Positions 7,876 through 15,475 of a stretch of DNA of 64,000 bases are shown here, piece after piece. This DNA is from Inquilinus limosus_F (GTDB taxonomy: Bacteria > Pseudomonadota > Alphaproteobacteria > DSM-16000 > Inquilinaceae). Each line of letters starts with the position of its first letter. Within the stretch, counting starts at the first letter, position 1. The notes under the pieces were generated by a model. The model was not told the origin of the DNA and did not search any database. It saw only the letters and a list, made by a program, of their open reading frames with translations. The stretch is from the NCBI RefSeq assembly GCF_051487185.1, contig NZ_JAHVDK010000030.1:1-64000 (forward strand). Direction: 5' to 3'. A program made the position numbers and the translations under genes.

Positions 7876-7989
7876 GGGATCGGCGAGATCGGCATCGTCG
7901 GCGTGAACGCCGCCATCGCCAACGCCGTCTTCCACGCGACCGGCCGGCGCATCCGCCAGCTCCCGATCCGGATCGAACACCTGCTCTGA
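7876..7989 (+). pseudogene. C-terminal tail remnant of a xanthine dehydrogenase-family molybdenum subunit
   Basis: One frame reads GIGEIGIVGVNAAIANAVFHA, then a short basic stretch and IEHLL before a TGA. This is the conserved last strand-helix-tail of xanthine dehydrogenase/aldehyde oxidase molybdopterin-binding subunits. An in-frame TAA at 7873-7875 immediately precedes it and nothing of the other roughly 700 residues is present. It marks a past deletion or rearrangement between the flavin reductase and the PEBP gene. Confidence 0.75.
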
Positions 7990-8019
7990 TCAGCATATGA
8001 GACACCGACGGAGGAACCC

Positions 8020-8487
8020 ATGGCATTCGCGCTCGAAAGCCCTGCGTTCCGCAGCGGCGAACGGATTCCGGACAGATACGCCCGCGATGGCGAGAACCTC
8101 TCGCCCCCGCTCGTCTGGAAGGACCCGCCGGCCGGAACCAAGAGCTTCATGCTGGTGGTGGAGGATCCCGACGCGCCCTCCGGCACGTTCCGTCACTGGG
8201 GCCTCTACGAGATCGACGCCAATCGCGATCGCCTGCCGGAGGGCGTCACGGCCGGCGCCAAGACCGAGAGCCTCGGCCACGGGGTGAACGATTTCGGCAA
8301 TCCCCACTACGACGGGCCGCAGCCGCCGAAAGGCCACGGCGTCCACCACTATCACTTCCGCCTCGCTGCCCTCGATGTCGAGACGCTGCATTGCGACCGC
8401 AAGGCGAAGATCACCGGCGTGCTCGATGCGGCGAAACCCCATGTCATCGCCGAGGCGGAGCTCGTCGGCACCTACGAACGCAGATAG
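8020..8487 (+). CDS. YbhB/YbcL-family PEBP-like protein
   Basis: This 155-residue protein of the phosphatidylethanolamine-binding (Raf kinase inhibitor-like) fold has the conserved anion-site motif EDPDAPSG (residues 48-55) and the late GPQPPKGHGVHHYHF segment. Bacterial members are small soluble proteins of uncertain role. A clear GGAGG ribosome site precedes the ATG. Its stop is 3 nt before the next start, so it forms an operon with the flavin-Rieske oxidoreductase and probably the aldehyde dehydrogenase. Confidence 0.9.
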   Translation: MAFALESPAFRSGERIPDRYARDGENLSPPLVWKDPPAGTKSFMLVVEDPDAPSGTFRHWGLYEIDANRDRLPEGVTAGAKTESLGHGVNDFGNPHYDGPQPPKGHGVHHYHFRLAALDVETLHCDRKAKITGVLDAAKPHVIAEAELVGTYERR

Positions 8488-8490
8488 GCC

Positions 8491-9963
8491 ATGCACAGGC
8501 TTCCGGGAAAGCCCGGCTCCTGCTGGACCGGGACGGCCGAAGGGACGGGCTACCCACCGCTGGAGGGCTCCGCGCACGCCGAGACGGTGGTGGTGGGCGC
8601 CGGCATCGTCGGCCTCACCACGGCCCTGCGCCTCCTCGAGGCGGGGCGCCCCGTCATCGTCGTCGAGGCGCTGCGGATCGGGCGACAGGTGACGGGCCGG
8701 TCGACGGCCAAGATCACGACGCAGCACCGGCTGATCTACCGCGACCTGATCGACAGCCTGGGATTCGACCGCGCCCGCGACTATGCCCAGGCCAACAGCG
8801 CCGGGGCGGAGCAGATCAAGCGCTGGATCGCCGAGCACGGCATCGGCTGCGATCTGGAGACGAAGCCCGCTTACGCCTATACGCAGGACCCGGCGCTGCG
8901 CGCCCGGATCGCGGCGGAGGCTGACGCCGCGCGGCAGCTGGGGCTGGCGGCGGAGGTGCTCGACAGCGCCCCGCTTCCCTTCGACACCGCAGGCGCGCTG
9001 CGCTTCCCGGATCAGGCCCAGTTCAACCCGGCCCGCTATCTGACCGGCCTCGCCACCGTCGTGGAGGCCCTCGGCGGGCAGATCCACGAGAACAGCCGTG
9101 TCCAAGCCATTGACGAGGCGAGCCGCTGGCGCGTCGCCACCGACGGCGGCACGGTGGAAGCCGGCAACGTGGTCGTCGCGACCAATATGAGCATCAAGAG
9201 CCCCGTCGACATGTCGGGCCGGACGCAGCCGCGCAGCCACGTCGCGATGGCCTTCCGCATCGACGATCCGTTGGTGATCGACGGCATGTTCATCACCGTC
9301 GAGGAGCCGACGCGGTCGCTGCGGACCGGCCGCGATGCCGACGGTCCGCTGCTCGTCGCCCTCGGGCCTCACTTCGCCACCGGCCAGGACGGGAATGTCG
9401 CCAGCCGGTTCGCCGAGCTGCAAGGCTGGGCCCGGACCCATCTGCCGGTCCGGAAGGTGGCGTGGCGCTGGTGCAACGAGGATTACGACACGGCGGACCG
9501 CATCGCCTATGCCGGCGAGCCGGCCCCGGAGAAGGCGCCCGGCTTCCACGTCGCCACGGGCTTCAACGCCTGGGGCATCACCAACGGGACGGCGGCTGGC
9601 CTGATGATCGCCGATCGGATCGCCGGCCGGCCGTGCCCCTGGACGGCGCTCTACGACCCCACGCGCCCTTATCCGGAGGACTTCCACAAGAGCGGCGACA
9701 GCCAGTCGATCGTCTCGAGCCCCGACGAGATCGCGCCCGGCCAGGGCGGCGTGATCATGCGCGGCGAGGACAAGATCGCCGCCTGGCGGGACGAGGCGGG
9801 AACGCTCTCCCTGCTCTCCGCGACCTGCACCCACAAGGGCTGCACGGTCACCTGGAACAACGCGGACCGCACCTGGGACTGCCCGTGCCACGGCTCGATC
9901 TTCGCCGCCGATGGGACGGTCATCCATGGGCCTGCGAAAGAACCGCTGCCGAACTTCGAATGA
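8491..9963 (+). CDS. FAD-dependent oxidoreductase with C-terminal Rieske [2Fe-2S] domain
   Basis: This 490-residue protein fuses an N-terminal DAAO-type FAD domain (GAGIVG at residues 36-41) to a C-terminal Rieske domain with CTHKGC at 446-451 and CPCHGS at 464-469, giving the Cys-His and Cys-His ligands for one [2Fe-2S] cluster. Proteins of this layout are common in bacteria but their donors are mostly unknown. The Rieske centre would pass electrons from the flavin to or from a partner. It follows the PEBP gene by 3 nt and precedes a semialdehyde dehydrogenase by 40 nt. Confidence 0.9.
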   Translation: MHRLPGKPGSCWTGTAEGTGYPPLEGSAHAETVVVGAGIVGLTTALRLLEAGRPVIVVEALRIGRQVTGRSTAKITTQHRLIYRDLIDSLGFDRARDYAQANSAGAEQIKRWIAEHGIGCDLETKPAYAYTQDPALRARIAAEADAARQLGLAAEVLDSAPLPFDTAGALRFPDQAQFNPARYLTGLATVVEALGGQIHENSRVQAIDEASRWRVATDGGTVEAGNVVVATNMSIKSPVDMSGRTQPRSHVAMAFRIDDPLVIDGMFITVEEPTRSLRTGRDADGPLLVALGPHFATGQDGNVASRFAELQGWARTHLPVRKVAWRWCNEDYDTADRIAYAGEPAPEKAPGFHVATGFNAWGITNGTAAGLMIADRIAGRPCPWTALYDPTRPYPEDFHKSGDSQSIVSSPDEIAPGQGGVIMRGEDKIAAWRDEAGTLSLLSATCTHKGCTVTWNNADRTWDCPCHGSIFAADGTVIHGPAKEPLPNFE

Positions 9964-10003
9964 GAGCCCGAGATCCTCGACCGCCCGAAACGGGACCAAC
10001 GCC

Positions 10004-11584
10004 ATGCTATCGAAGACGATCACCGGCGATATTCTGATCGGCGCAGTCGCGATCAGCCCGGCCGAACGGCCGCTGCGCGCCGTGAACCCCGACACCGGCG
10101 CCGGGCTCGATCCCCCCTTCGCCTTCGCCGGCGAGGCGGAGGTGGCGCAGGCCTGCGAGCTCGCCTGGTCCGCCTTTCACGCCTATCGCCAGACCGGCCT
10201 CGAGGAGCGGGCGCGGTTCCTGGAGGCGATCGCCCGCAACATCCTCGAGCTCGGCGACATTCTCGTCGACCGCGCGATCGCCGAGACCGGGCTGCCGAAG
10301 CCCCGCATCGAGGGCGAGCGGGCGCGCACCGTGGGACAGCTGCGCCTGTTCGCCCAAGTGGTCCGAAGTGGCGAGTGGCTCGACCTGCGCATCGATCCGG
10401 CCCAGCCGGAGCGGCAGCCGCTGCCGCGCGTCGATCTGAAGCTGCGGCAGATCCCGCTCGGCCCGGTCGCGGTGTTCGGCTCCAGCAATTTCCCGCTGGC
10501 CTTCTCGGTGGCCGGCGGCGACACGGCCTCGGCGCTGGCCGCCGGCTGCCCGGTGGTGGTGAAGGGGCACCCGGCGCATCCCGGCACCGGCGAGCTGGTC
10601 GGCCGCGCCATCCTGGCGGCGGCCGGCGAATGCGACATGCCGGAGGGCGTGTTCTCGCTGCTCCCCGGCGGCGTCGACACCGGCACGGCTCTCGTCAGGC
10701 ACCCGCACATCAAGGCGGTCGGCTTCACCGGGTCGCGCCAAGGCGGGCTGGCCCTGGTCTCGGTCGCGGCGCAGCGGCCGGAGCCGATTCCGGTCTATGC
10801 CGAGATGAGCAGCGTCAACCCGGTGTTCCTGCTGCCCGCCGCCCTCGCCGCCCGGGCCGAGGCGATCGCCGCCGGCTTCGTCGACTCGCTGACGCTGGGC
10901 GCCGGCCAGTTCTGCACCAATCCCGGCCTGATCTTCGCCATCGACGGGGCCGATCTCGACCGCTTCGCCGCGGTGGCGGGCGCGGCGCTCGCGGCCCGGG
11001 AGCCCGCGCCGATGCTGACGGCAGGCATCCACAAGGCCTTCGCGGCGGGCGTGCAGGCGCTCGAGAGCAATCCGGCCGTGCGGACGGTGGCGCGCGGCCA
11101 GGCCGGCGACGGCATCAACCGCAGCCCGGCCGCTCTGTTCAGCACGGAGGCGGTCAGCTTTGCCGCGGATGAGCGGCTGGCGCATGAGGTGTTCGGCGCC
11201 TCCTCCCTGATCGTGTGCTGCACGACTGTCGAGGAGATGGTGGCCGTGGCCGAGCGGCTGGAAGGCCAGCTGACCGCGACGCTCCATGTCGAAGCGCCGG
11301 ATGCCGACCTCGCCCGCCGTCTGATCCCGATCCTGGAGCGCAAGGCCGGCCGCATCCTCGCCAATGGCTGGCCGACGGGGGTCGAGGTCGGCCATGCCAT
11401 GATGCATGGCGGGCCTTTCCCCGCCACCTCCGACAGCCGTTCGACCTCCGTGGGGACGCTGGCGATCCGGCGCTTCCTGCGGCCGGTCTGCTACCAGGAC
11501 CTGCCGGAAGAGCTGCTGCTGCCGGAGCTGCGGCCGGAGGGCTTCAGGAGGCTGCCGCATCTTGTCGACGGGATGCGCCGCTGA
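10004..11584 (+). CDS. Alpha-ketoglutaric semialdehyde dehydrogenase (NADP-type ALDH)
   Basis: This 526-residue aldehyde dehydrogenase has Glu267 (YAEMSS), the nucleophile Cys304 in GQFCTNPG and the FTGS cofactor loop at 241-244. Its length and the C-terminal NGWPTGVEVGHAMMHGGPFP segment match the family that oxidises 2,5-dioxopentanoate to 2-oxoglutarate at the end of the pentose, hydroxyproline and glucarate pathways. The start at 10004 is chosen because homology begins there. The last 94 bases overlap the 3' end of the convergent polynucleotide kinase gene. Confidence 0.88.
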   Translation: MLSKTITGDILIGAVAISPAERPLRAVNPDTGAGLDPPFAFAGEAEVAQACELAWSAFHAYRQTGLEERARFLEAIARNILELGDILVDRAIAETGLPKPRIEGERARTVGQLRLFAQVVRSGEWLDLRIDPAQPERQPLPRVDLKLRQIPLGPVAVFGSSNFPLAFSVAGGDTASALAAGCPVVVKGHPAHPGTGELVGRAILAAAGECDMPEGVFSLLPGGVDTGTALVRHPHIKAVGFTGSRQGGLALVSVAAQRPEPIPVYAEMSSVNPVFLLPAALAARAEAIAAGFVDSLTLGAGQFCTNPGLIFAIDGADLDRFAAVAGAALAAREPAPMLTAGIHKAFAAGVQALESNPAVRTVARGQAGDGINRSPAALFSTEAVSFAADERLAHEVFGASSLIVCCTTVEEMVAVAERLEGQLTATLHVEAPDADLARRLIPILERKAGRILANGWPTGVEVGHAMMHGGPFPATSDSRSTSVGTLAIRRFLRPVCYQDLPEELLLPELRPEGFRRLPHLVDGMRR

Positions 11585-12531
11585 CGAGAGAGGCGACGCC
11601 CCGCGCCTCCCGTTTCGTCCCGCTTCAAGCACCCGGCTTCCCTTCTGTCCGGACCGGGCTCATGTGGCATCGGCAGCTCGCGAAAGATCTCGTCGAGGCG
11701 CAGCTTGCCGGGCAGAACGCGCGACGCAGTCGCCTGAGCATCGGGTCCGAACAGCCTCAGCCGACGTTCAGCCGGTTGCACTTCGATCAGAATCGCCAGG
11801 GCAATATCGCGGCCGGCCTCGTCCGAAACACCGACGAGCAGCCGAGGGGGGAGGTCGCGTGGGCCGATTCCGGCCAGGCTGTCCGTGCTCAGGCGCCAGA
11901 CCGAGCTTCCCTCGAAATACCGTCGGAACGCATTTCGGCGGGCCTGCTCGCGCTGAGATCGGGTCTTGCGTCGTGCGTCGGGAGAGGGAAGAAGCCGCAG
12001 AACGGGTCTGTCCTCCTCCTGGGCGATAAGGGCATCCAGATGCCGCCCGCTGCCCAGGGCGACGACGAGATCGGGGCGCACGGCCGCCAGCTTCGCCGCT
12101 TTGAGACGCTGGCCGACGCCGCTGAGCAATCCGCTGGTGTTCACCGCGACGAGATCGGCTTCGGCCTCGTCCACGAGCCGCCGCGTGCCGGTCACGACCT
12201 GTGCGAACCCATGAACCGGGTTGGTCGTGCCGACGAATGCGAGGGCGGCGGTCTTCGCAGGATCGTCCTCATGGCAGAGCGTGACGGCGGCAGGCGGTCC
12301 GACCGTCTTCTGACCCACATCGGCATCGACGAGAGCGGTGCTGCGCCGCCGCCGGAGCGCCTGAGCCAGGAGAGCACGGCAGAAGCTGCTCTTTCCGACA
12401 TCGGCCGCTCCGATAACGACGATCCGGCGGATGCCTCCCGCGAGGATCGCATGGAGGGCCCGGCTCCAGTCGTCAGGAATGTCGAGCACCGGACGGGACT
12501 CGCCGTTCTGATCCCCTGACATGAACGCCAA
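11491..12531 (-). CDS. Clp1/Grc3-like polynucleotide kinase
   Basis: This 346-residue P-loop protein has Walker A GAADVGKSS (residues 41-49), followed by ALVDADVGQKTVGPPAAVTL and FVGTTNPV segments typical of the Clp1/Grc3/NOL9 family. Known family members phosphorylate RNA or DNA 5'-hydroxyl ends; bacterial members are little studied. The last 35 or so residues are Ser/Arg-rich, antisense to the aldehyde dehydrogenase gene, and may be a read-through extension without function. A start four codons later (MSGDQ) is also possible. It sits 6 nt downstream of a small gene of unknown function, forming a two-gene operon. Confidence 0.75.
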   Translation of the reverse strand: MAFMSGDQNGESRPVLDIPDDWSRALHAILAGGIRRIVVIGAADVGKSSFCRALLAQALRRRRSTALVDADVGQKTVGPPAAVTLCHEDDPAKTAALAFVGTTNPVHGFAQVVTGTRRLVDEAEADLVAVNTSGLLSGVGQRLKAAKLAAVRPDLVVALGSGRHLDALIAQEEDRPVLRLLPSPDARRKTRSQREQARRNAFRRYFEGSSVWRLSTDSLAGIGPRDLPPRLLVGVSDEAGRDIALAILIEVQPAERRLRLFGPDAQATASRVLPGKLRLDEIFRELPMPHEPGPDRREAGCLKRDETGGAGRRLSRQRRIPSTRCGSLLKPSGRSSGSSSSSGRSW

Positions 12532-12537
12532 GGCCGC

Positions 12538-12873
12538 CTACTTCCTTCCCGCGACGCTCACCAGCTGGTCGAGATCGTCCAGCGCCAGGCGCGCTCCCAT
12601 GGCTTCGAGCCATTGCACCGCCCGCACCCGAAGATTGCTTCCGACGCGCGCGGCGCCCGCGTCGTCCGTCGCGTGCAGATACCGCATCAGTTGCAACGCG
12701 CCTTCACGCAGATGCGGCTCAACGCTGGATCCGGAGGACGGCCCGATGGTGCGGTCGATATAGGAGAGCAGGTCCGCCGCCGTGTACAGCGCCTCGCTTC
12801 GGCCGCCGATCGCGAACACCAGGGGTGGCTCGAACGCCGCCGAGTGAAGCCTCGAGCTCCCGACTCTGAACAT
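12538..12873 (-). CDS. Small hypothetical protein upstream of the polynucleotide kinase
   Basis: This 111-residue soluble protein has a central helical segment (AADLLSYIDRTIG) and a C-terminal helix ending LVSVAGRK. Its pattern vaguely recalls the rhizobial DUF982 family, but I cannot confirm that. It has no signal peptide or membrane segment. The stop lies 6 nt before the start of the Clp1-like kinase gene, so the two are probably co-transcribed. Confidence 0.6.
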   Translation of the reverse strand: MFRVGSSRLHSAAFEPPLVFAIGGRSEALYTAADLLSYIDRTIGPSSGSSVEPHLREGALQLMRYLHATDDAGAARVGSNLRVRAVQWLEAMGARLALDDLDQLVSVAGRK

Positions 12874-12957
12874 GCTTGCCTCCGCGGCCGACGCCAGCTT
12901 CGCCTCTGGCCACGCAGATGCAACACGGGATGCGGCGAAATCGTTTCCCGCCAGCCG

Positions 12958-14463
12958 TCAGCCGGCGGCCCAGGTTTCGGCGATCGCGATCACCGCGGCA
13001 TTGATCGGACCGCTCGTGACCGAGGGAATCACCGAAGCGTCGACGACGAAAAGATTGTCGATGCCGCACACCCGCAGCGAGCCGTCGACCACCGGCCCCA
13101 GGCTGCAGGTGCCCACCGGATGATGATGGGTCATCGCTGCCCTAGCCAGGAAAACGTCGAGATCCTCATCCGTTTCCACCCCCGGGCCGGGCAGGATCTC
13201 GCCGTCGCTCCAGTCCGAGAGCGGTGCGGCCCGGCCGACTATGCGGGCCAGGCGCAGCGCCGCCCGGAAGGTTCGGCGGTCGTGCTCGGTCGAGAGATAG
13301 GCGGGATCGATGATCGGATCGTCCGTGACCGAAGGCCCGCCGGGCCGGATCGAGCCGCGGCTGGTCGGATGGGTGACGCCGCACATGATCGTATAGGCGG
13401 TGCCGGCCGCCGGCCGGTCGAAGGCCTCGGTCACCACCGGCAACACGACGTAGGCCAGGACGACGTCCGGCGCCCCTTCGGCCCGGACGGGATCGTCGCT
13501 GTCCAGATACATCAGCGATTCCGAATGCTGCAGCCGCGACCGCGCGACCGGCCGCCTGGAGCGGTAGACGTTGCCGGCGGCGAGCAGGTGGTCGTGCAGG
13601 TTGCGGCCGACCTCCGGCAATTCGTGCCGGCAGGCGATGCCGGCCCCACGCAGGGTCTCCGGGTCGCCGATGCCGGACCGCATCAGGAGCAGCGGCGAGG
13701 CGACCGCGCCGGCGCAGAGCACGATCCGGTCGGCGGTCACGATCTCCTCCGCCCCGTGCCGGGTGACCCGCACGCCGCGGACCCGGCCGGACTGCAATAC
13801 CAAGTCATGGACCAGGATCTCGGTCAGCAGCGTCAGGTTCGGCCGTCCGAGGACCGGCGCGAGATAGGCGTCGGCGACGCTGAGGCGCCGTCCATCGCGG
13901 ATCGTCAGCTGGTTCGGCGCCACCCCGGCCAGCGGCCCGGCATTGTGGTCGCCGAGCCAGGGCGCGCCGATCGCCAGGCCCGCCTCCATATAGGCGCGGA
14001 CCAGCGGATGGATCTGCTCGTCCGGCAGCAGCACGTCGAGTGGCCCAGCATCACCGTGAACGGCCGATGCCCCGCCCGAGAAGCGCTCGCTGCGGCGGAA
14101 GGCCGGCAGCAGCGCCTCGTAGGACCAGCCCGGGCCGCCCGCCGCCGCCCAGGGCGCGAAGTCGTCCGGATGGCCGCGGACATGCGCCATCGCGTGCAGG
14201 CAGCTGGAACCGCCGACGACGCGGCCGCGCGGCCAGTCGTGGACGCGGCCGGCGGTGCCAGGCTGGGCCACGGTGCGATAGGCCCAGTCGTAGGCCCGTC
14301 CCTGCAGGAAGGGCCATTGTGCGGGCACGGCGATGTCCGGATCGGTCGGCATCGCCCCGGCCTCGATCAGGCCGACGGACTGGCAGGGATCCTCGCTGAG
14401 CCGCGCCGCCACCACCGAGCCGGCGGAGCCGGCGCCGATCACCAGCACGTCGAAACCGGCCAT
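12958..14463 (-). CDS. Pyridoxine 4-oxidase (GMC oxidoreductase)
   Basis: This 501-residue flavoprotein of the glucose-methanol-choline family has the FAD motif GAGSAG (residues 10-15) and the catalytic segment THHHPVGTC (445-453). It shares with the Mesorhizobium loti pyridoxine 4-oxidase many stretches not general to GMC enzymes, among them PTDPDI, YDWAYRT, GGSSCLHAM, SRLQHSES and THPTSRGS. That enzyme uses O2 to oxidise pyridoxine to pyridoxal, the entry step of vitamin B6 degradation pathway I. The gene lies downstream of a GntR-type regulator on the same strand and close to other B6-degrading genes. It is soluble, with no signal peptide. Confidence 0.88.
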   Translation of the reverse strand: MAGFDVLVIGAGSAGSVVAARLSEDPCQSVGLIEAGAMPTDPDIAVPAQWPFLQGRAYDWAYRTVAQPGTAGRVHDWPRGRVVGGSSCLHAMAHVRGHPDDFAPWAAAGGPGWSYEALLPAFRRSERFSGGASAVHGDAGPLDVLLPDEQIHPLVRAYMEAGLAIGAPWLGDHNAGPLAGVAPNQLTIRDGRRLSVADAYLAPVLGRPNLTLLTEILVHDLVLQSGRVRGVRVTRHGAEEIVTADRIVLCAGAVASPLLLMRSGIGDPETLRGAGIACRHELPEVGRNLHDHLLAAGNVYRSRRPVARSRLQHSESLMYLDSDDPVRAEGAPDVVLAYVVLPVVTEAFDRPAAGTAYTIMCGVTHPTSRGSIRPGGPSVTDDPIIDPAYLSTEHDRRTFRAALRLARIVGRAAPLSDWSDGEILPGPGVETDEDLDVFLARAAMTHHHPVGTCSLGPVVDGSLRVCGIDNLFVVDASVIPSVTSGPINAAVIAIAETWAAG

Positions 14464-14498
14464 GACCGCGTGCTCCGCTGCGATGGGGGGAAGGGCCG

Positions 14499-15215
14499 TC
14501 AGGCCACGGCCATGCCAGGGCCGAGGCGGTCGAAGATCTGGCGCTGCACCGCCCCGAGATGGGCCCGCATCGCCTGTTCCGCCGCAGCCGGATCGCGCGC
14601 CGCGATGGCGTCGGCGATCGCCTTGTGCTCGGCGTCGCGCTGCCGCAGTCGGTTCGGGCAGCTCGGGTTGTCGCTGTTGCCGAAGCGCAGCCGGGCGTCG
14701 GTCGCCACCTGGCGGATCAAGGCGTAGAGCTCGGTCGCCAAGCTGTTGCGGGCGCCGGCCGCCACCGCCTTGTGGAAGGCCAGATCGACCGCCCCAGCAG
14801 ACGCCCCCGCCGGCGTGCTCGCGGCACGCTGGATGCGCATGATCTCGAAAGGTGAGGCGCGCAGCGCGGCCAGCCGGGCCAGCGCAGGTTCCAGCATCAT
14901 GCGCAGCTCGATGATCTCGACCGGATTGGTGTCGCGGGCGAGGTCATCGCCCCGCCGCGGAGCCGAGGTCCGCGGCCGCCCGGTCCGCGCCGGCCCCAGC
15001 TCCCCCGCCGCGCGCAGCTGGTCGAGGGCCCGGCGCAGCCGGTGCCGCTTGACATTCAGCCGCTCCGCCAATGCCCGCTCCGAAGGCGTGCCGCTGCCCT
15101 CGGCCAGAATGCCGCGCAGCGCCGCGACGATCTCGGCGAGGCTGTCGTCGCGGGTGGAGGGATCTGGCGTCTGATCGTCGGCGTTCTGGTGATCGGAAGG
15201 CGCCGATCGGTTCAT
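14499..15215 (-). CDS. GntR/FadR-type regulator, likely controller of B6 degradation
   Basis: This 238-residue protein has an N-terminal winged helix (TPSERALAERLNVKRHRLRR forms the HTH) and a C-terminal all-helical FCD ligand domain. The gene precedes pyridoxine 4-oxidase by 35 nt on the minus strand and diverges from the 4-pyridoxate dehydrogenase operon. A CAACCAT/ATGGTTG inverted repeat in the divergent gap is the natural operator candidate. FCD domains usually bind metal-coordinated carboxylates, so a pyridine carboxylate such as 4-pyridoxate is a plausible inducer; this is inference. Confidence 0.85.
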   Translation of the reverse strand: MNRSAPSDHQNADDQTPDPSTRDDSLAEIVAALRGILAEGSGTPSERALAERLNVKRHRLRRALDQLRAAGELGPARTGRPRTSAPRRGDDLARDTNPVEIIELRMMLEPALARLAALRASPFEIMRIQRAASTPAGASAGAVDLAFHKAVAAGARNSLATELYALIRQVATDARLRFGNSDNPSCPNRLRQRDAEHKAIADAIAARDPAAAEQAMRAHLGAVQRQIFDRLGPGMAVA

Positions 15216-15315
15216 CCTGGTCCCTCTGGCTTGCTTCGGTTTCTTGACGTCTGTTCCGGCGGCCGGTCCACCACAGCCGCAGCATCGGCAGTTCCGACCA
15301 CATGGGCCACCATAT

Positions 15316-15348
15316 CAACCATTCGCCATGGTTGACAAGAATGGTTGG
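15316..15348. promoter_or_regulatory. Candidate GntR operator and -35 region in divergent gap
   Basis: CAACCAT (15316-15322) and ATGGTTG (15328-15334) form a perfect 7-bp inverted repeat with a 5-bp spacer, and a further ATGGTTGG is at 15341-15348. A consensus -35 TTGACA (15332-15337) overlaps the right arm, so a bound repressor would block it. No strong -10 is visible at the expected distance. Confidence 0.6.
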
Positions 15349-15412
15349 CAGTGGTCGAGTTGTTCCCGGCAAGCGCCGCCCAGATCGGCGCAGCCCCGAC
15401 AGGAGGCTTCCG

Positions 15413-15475
15413 ATGCCCGGACAACCGGTCGACCGCGCCCGGTCGACGGACCCGACGGAATGGGGGACGCCGTGA
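15413..15475 (+). CDS. Possible 20-residue leader peptide
   Basis: A perfect AGGAGG (15401-15406) stands 6 nt before this ATG, a better ribosome site than that of the following large gene. The ORF ends in a TGA that overlaps the GTG start of the GMC enzyme (GTGA at 15472-15475). It is likely a translational-coupling leader; the peptide itself has no recognisable function. It may instead be chance. Confidence 0.35.
   Translation: MPGQPVDRARSTDPTEWGTP

Noticed and set aside
7990..10095. 701-codon minus-strand open frame
   Set aside because: It lies opposite the well-supported PEBP and flavin-Rieske genes and has no recognisable domain.
12613..14727. 704-codon plus-strand open frame
   Set aside because: It is antisense to pyridoxine 4-oxidase and the GntR gene; its Arg/Gly/His-rich composition is typical of a shadow frame.
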